Assembly: GCA_002409675.1 (NCBI GenBank)
Contig: DHOB01000011.1
Coordinates: forward strand, 8,106-15,400
DNA from: Ruminococcaceae bacterium UBA5401
Lineage (GTDB): Bacteria > Bacillota > Clostridia > Oscillospirales > Acutalibacteraceae
Reading direction: 5' to 3'
DNA length: 7,295 bases
A program made the position numbers and the translations under genes. Position 1 is the stretch's first letter. Each line of letters begins with the position of its first letter. A model generated the notes under the pieces. It was not told where the DNA came from and did no database searches. It worked only from the letters and a program-made list of their open reading frames with translations. Below are positions 5,475-7,295 of this stretch, piece after piece.

Positions 5475-6773
5475 TTGGCAAAGCTGAAATACAACAGGCG
5501 GGGGCGCCTTCTGTTTACCCGGGAAATGAAGCGGGAGTACACCATCCTCGCCCCCATGATGGCCCCGATTCATTTCCGGCTGATGATCAACGTGCTCAGG
5601 AACTGCGGCTACCATTTCGAGCTGCTTGACACCTCCAGCCCGAACATCGTGCAGGAAGGGCTCAAATACGTCCACAACGACGCCTGCTACCCCGCCCTGC
5701 TGGTCATCGGGCAGTTCATCGACGCGCTGCACTCCGGCAAATACGACTTGAACAAGACGGCGCTGGTCATCACGCAGACCGGCGGCGGCTGCCGCGCCTC
5801 CAACTATATCCACCTGCTGCGCAAGGCCCTCAAAAGGGCCGGGCTGCAGCAGGTGCCCGTCCTTTCGCTGAACCTGTCGTTTCTGGAGCACAACCCCGGC
5901 TTTCACATCACGCTGCCGATGATCCGCAAATGCGTGGCGGCCCTCGTCTACGGCGACGCGCTGATGCTGCTGCGGAACCAGACGGAAGCCTATGAAGTGC
6001 ACAAAGGGGAAAGCGACCGGCTGGTGAAAAAGTGGACCGGCATCCTCACCGGCCAGTTCAACCAGGGAAAGGGCCTTTCCCTGAAGCAGCAGGACCGGAA
6101 CCTGCGCAGAATCGTCCGGGACTTCGCCGCCGTCGAAATCGAGCGCAGGCAGAAAGTCAAGGTCGGCGTCGTGGGCGAAATCTACATCAAATACGCGCCG
6201 CTCGGGAACAATCATCTGGAGGATTTTCTGCGCACGCAGGACTGCGAGGTCAACGTGCCGGGCCTGATGAACTTCGCCCTGTTCAAGGTGGACAACCGCC
6301 TGGACGACATCCGCCTCTACGGCGGCAACCCCCTCAAATACTTCTTTGTGAACCTGCTGATGAGGTACCTGCTGCGCATGCAGGAGACGCTGATTGCGGC
6401 CATCCGGACCGAGCCGCGCTTTCATCCGCCCACCGCGTACCCGCATCTCAAGGGCCTGGTCAAGAACGTGATCGGCTACGGCGACAAGATGGGCGAAGGG
6501 TGGCTGCTTACGGCGGAGATGCTGGAGCTGACCGAGGCGGGGTACGAAAACATCGTCTGCGTGCAGCCGTTCGGCTGCCTGCCGAACCACATCAGCGGCA
6601 AGGGAATGATTCACCGCGTCAAGGCGGCGGACCGGCGCTCCAACATCGTCCCCATCGACTACGACCCGAGCGCGACGAAAGTCAACCAGGAAAACCGCAT
6701 CAAGCTGATGCTGGCGGTCGCGCGCGAAAACCTGGAGCGCAGCCAGGCGCAGAAGCAGGGAAAGGTCTCCTGA
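5475..6773 (+). CDS. 2-hydroxyacyl-CoA dehydratase-like protein, partner of the tandem activase
   Basis: This 432-residue protein resembles the module that, as I recall, is often fused to the C-terminus of the activase-related protein in other Firmicutes, where the whole chain is about 1,400 residues (here 964 + 432). It opens with FTREMKREYTILAPMMAPIHF. Three cysteines stand in conserved-looking contexts and could ligate an iron-sulfur cluster: Cys71 (NDACYPA), Cys106 (GGGCRASNY) and Cys368 (PFGCLPNHI). A middle segment KVKVGVVGEIYIKY (about 227-240) looks like the start of a second Rossmann-like lobe, as in HgdB-type subunits. No signal peptide or membrane segment is seen, so it is cytoplasmic. 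The start is TTG 5475 with GAGGCGG 8 nt upstream. The gene lies 13 nt after the activase stop, in another frame. A role as electron acceptor of the activase is inferred from family and context; the substrate is unknown, and true acyl-CoA dehydratase activity should not be assumed. Confidence 0.82.
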   Translation: MAKLKYNRRGRLLFTREMKREYTILAPMMAPIHFRLMINVLRNCGYHFELLDTSSPNIVQEGLKYVHNDACYPALLVIGQFIDALHSGKYDLNKTALVITQTGGGCRASNYIHLLRKALKRAGLQQVPVLSLNLSFLEHNPGFHITLPMIRKCVAALVYGDALMLLRNQTEAYEVHKGESDRLVKKWTGILTGQFNQGKGLSLKQQDRNLRRIVRDFAAVEIERRQKVKVGVVGEIYIKYAPLGNNHLEDFLRTQDCEVNVPGLMNFALFKVDNRLDDIRLYGGNPLKYFFVNLLMRYLLRMQETLIAAIRTEPRFHPPTAYPHLKGLVKNVIGYGDKMGEGWLLTAEMLELTEAGYENIVCVQPFGCLPNHISGKGMIHRVKAADRRSNIVPIDYDPSATKVNQENRIKLMLAVARENLERSQAQKQGKVS

Positions 6774-7295
6774 TTATTCGTCCAGAAGCAGCTCAATCGG
6801 GCAGTGGTCGCTCCCCGTGACGGAAGAGAGGATGCTGCTCTCCCGGATTCTGTCCCGGATGGAATCGGAGACCAGAAAATAATCGATGCGCCACCCCGCG
6901 TTGTGCTCGCGCGCGTGGAACATGTAGGACCACCAGGTGTAGGCGCCCGTCTGCCCGGGGTGGAGGAAGCGGAAGCTGTCGGTGAAGCCGGCGGCGAGGA
7001 GCCGGGTCATCTTCCGCCGTTCCTGGGGGGTGAAGCCCGCATTCTGCACGTTGGTCTTCGGGTTTTTCAGGTCGATTTCCTCATGCGCGACGTTCATGTC
7101 TCCGCAGGCGACGACCGGCTTGACGGCGTCCAGCTTCTGCAGATAGGCGCGGAACGCGTCGTCCCACTGCATCCGGTAGCCGAGGCGCGCGAGGCCCCGC
7201 TGGGAGTTGGGCGTATAGACGTTCACCAGGTAAAAATCCGGAAACTCGAGGGTGATGCTGCGCCCTTCGCCCGTATGCTCCGCCGCGCCGATGTC
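6774..7295 (-). CDS. exoA: Exonuclease III (ExoA/XthA family), C-terminal part
   Basis: The frame runs in from the right edge and stops at TAA (6776 down to 6774), giving 173 of the usual 250 or so residues; the N-terminus is outside the window. In the family this is a Mg-dependent AP endonuclease and 3'-5' exonuclease acting in base excision repair. Numbered from the window edge, visible motifs are VNVYTPNS (Tyr27), the catalytic GDMNVAHEEIDLKNP (Asp66, Asn68), the GFTPQER and WWSYMF segments, GWRIDYF (Asp138) and the terminal GSDHCPI with Asp163 and catalytic His164. All expected C-terminal active-site residues are present. The GTG at 7226 is an internal valine and not a start, because the homologous sequence (EGRSITLEFPDFYL) continues upstream of it without a break. 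The stop codon abuts that of the convergent dehydratase-like gene, leaving no intergenic space. Confidence 0.95.
   Translation of the reverse strand, partial: DIGAAEHTGEGRSITLEFPDFYLVNVYTPNSQRGLARLGYRMQWDDAFRAYLQKLDAVKPVVACGDMNVAHEEIDLKNPKTNVQNAGFTPQERRKMTRLLAAGFTDSFRFLHPGQTGAYTWWSYMFHAREHNAGWRIDYFLVSDSIRDRIRESSILSSVTGSDHCPIELLLDE

Noticed and set aside
3046..5487. 813-codon plus-strand frame overlapping the activase gene
   Set aside because: Arg/Pro/Gly/His-rich out-of-frame translation of the real gene with no family motifs; another composition artefact.
5472..6614. 380-codon minus-strand frame opposite the dehydratase-like gene
   Set aside because: Antisense shadow rich in Val, Gln, His and Asp, with no motif or ribosome site supporting it.
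1..7295. Mobile element, CRISPR array, tRNA or riboswitch
   Set aside because: No transposase or integrase motifs, no regularly spaced repeats and no tRNA-like cloverleaf were seen. The only gap over 100 bp is 2407-2566, which is explained by promoters and symmetric sites.

Overview
The window is GC-rich (third codon positions mostly G or C). It carries genes typical of a strictly anaerobic Firmicute: a lipoprotein-type galactose-binding protein, a large 2-hydroxyacyl-CoA dehydratase activase-like protein with its partner, and an ExoA-type exonuclease III. I read it as a high-GC member of class Clostridia, possibly Oscillospirales. That placement is inferred from gene content and protein flavour; no rRNA marker is present.

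Layout. Positions 2-247 hold the C-terminal end of a sugar-type periplasmic binding protein (+). It is followed 14 bp later by a complete MglB-like galactose/glucose-binding protein (262-1311, +). Convergent to it, with only 6 bp between stop codons, is a single aspartate carbamoyltransferase gene (pyrB, 1318-2406, -). This PyrB carries a C-terminal zinc-binding tail that looks like the zinc domain of PyrI. A 160-bp divergent intergenic region (2407-2566) contains a good promoter on each strand and two symmetric sequence elements. Rightward from it runs a two-gene operon: a 964-residue protein with two tandem BcrAD/BadFG (ASKHA) activase domains plus a DUF2229-type domain (2567-5461), then a 432-residue 2-hydroxyacyl-CoA dehydratase-like protein (5475-6773). 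The window closes with the C-terminal 173 residues of an exonuclease III on the minus strand (6774-7295), whose stop codon directly abuts the stop of the preceding gene.

How the genes relate. The two binding proteins are probably one transcriptional unit for sugar binding or sensing; no permease or ATPase gene follows. The activase/dehydratase pair is best seen as an ATP-driven low-potential electron-transfer system of unknown substrate. The first protein keeps the [4Fe-4S] cysteines in both activase domains at identical spacing, so one chain may form the pseudo-dimer that archetypal activases build from two subunits. PyrB supplies pyrimidine synthesis and ExoA DNA repair; both look like housekeeping neighbours.

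The observations most worth a second look are the PyrB-zinc-domain fusion lacking the PyrI nucleotide-binding domain, the tandem activase, its separation from the dehydratase-like module into another reading frame, and the divergent regulatory region. Nothing in the window looks like a mobile element, CRISPR array, tRNA or rRNA.
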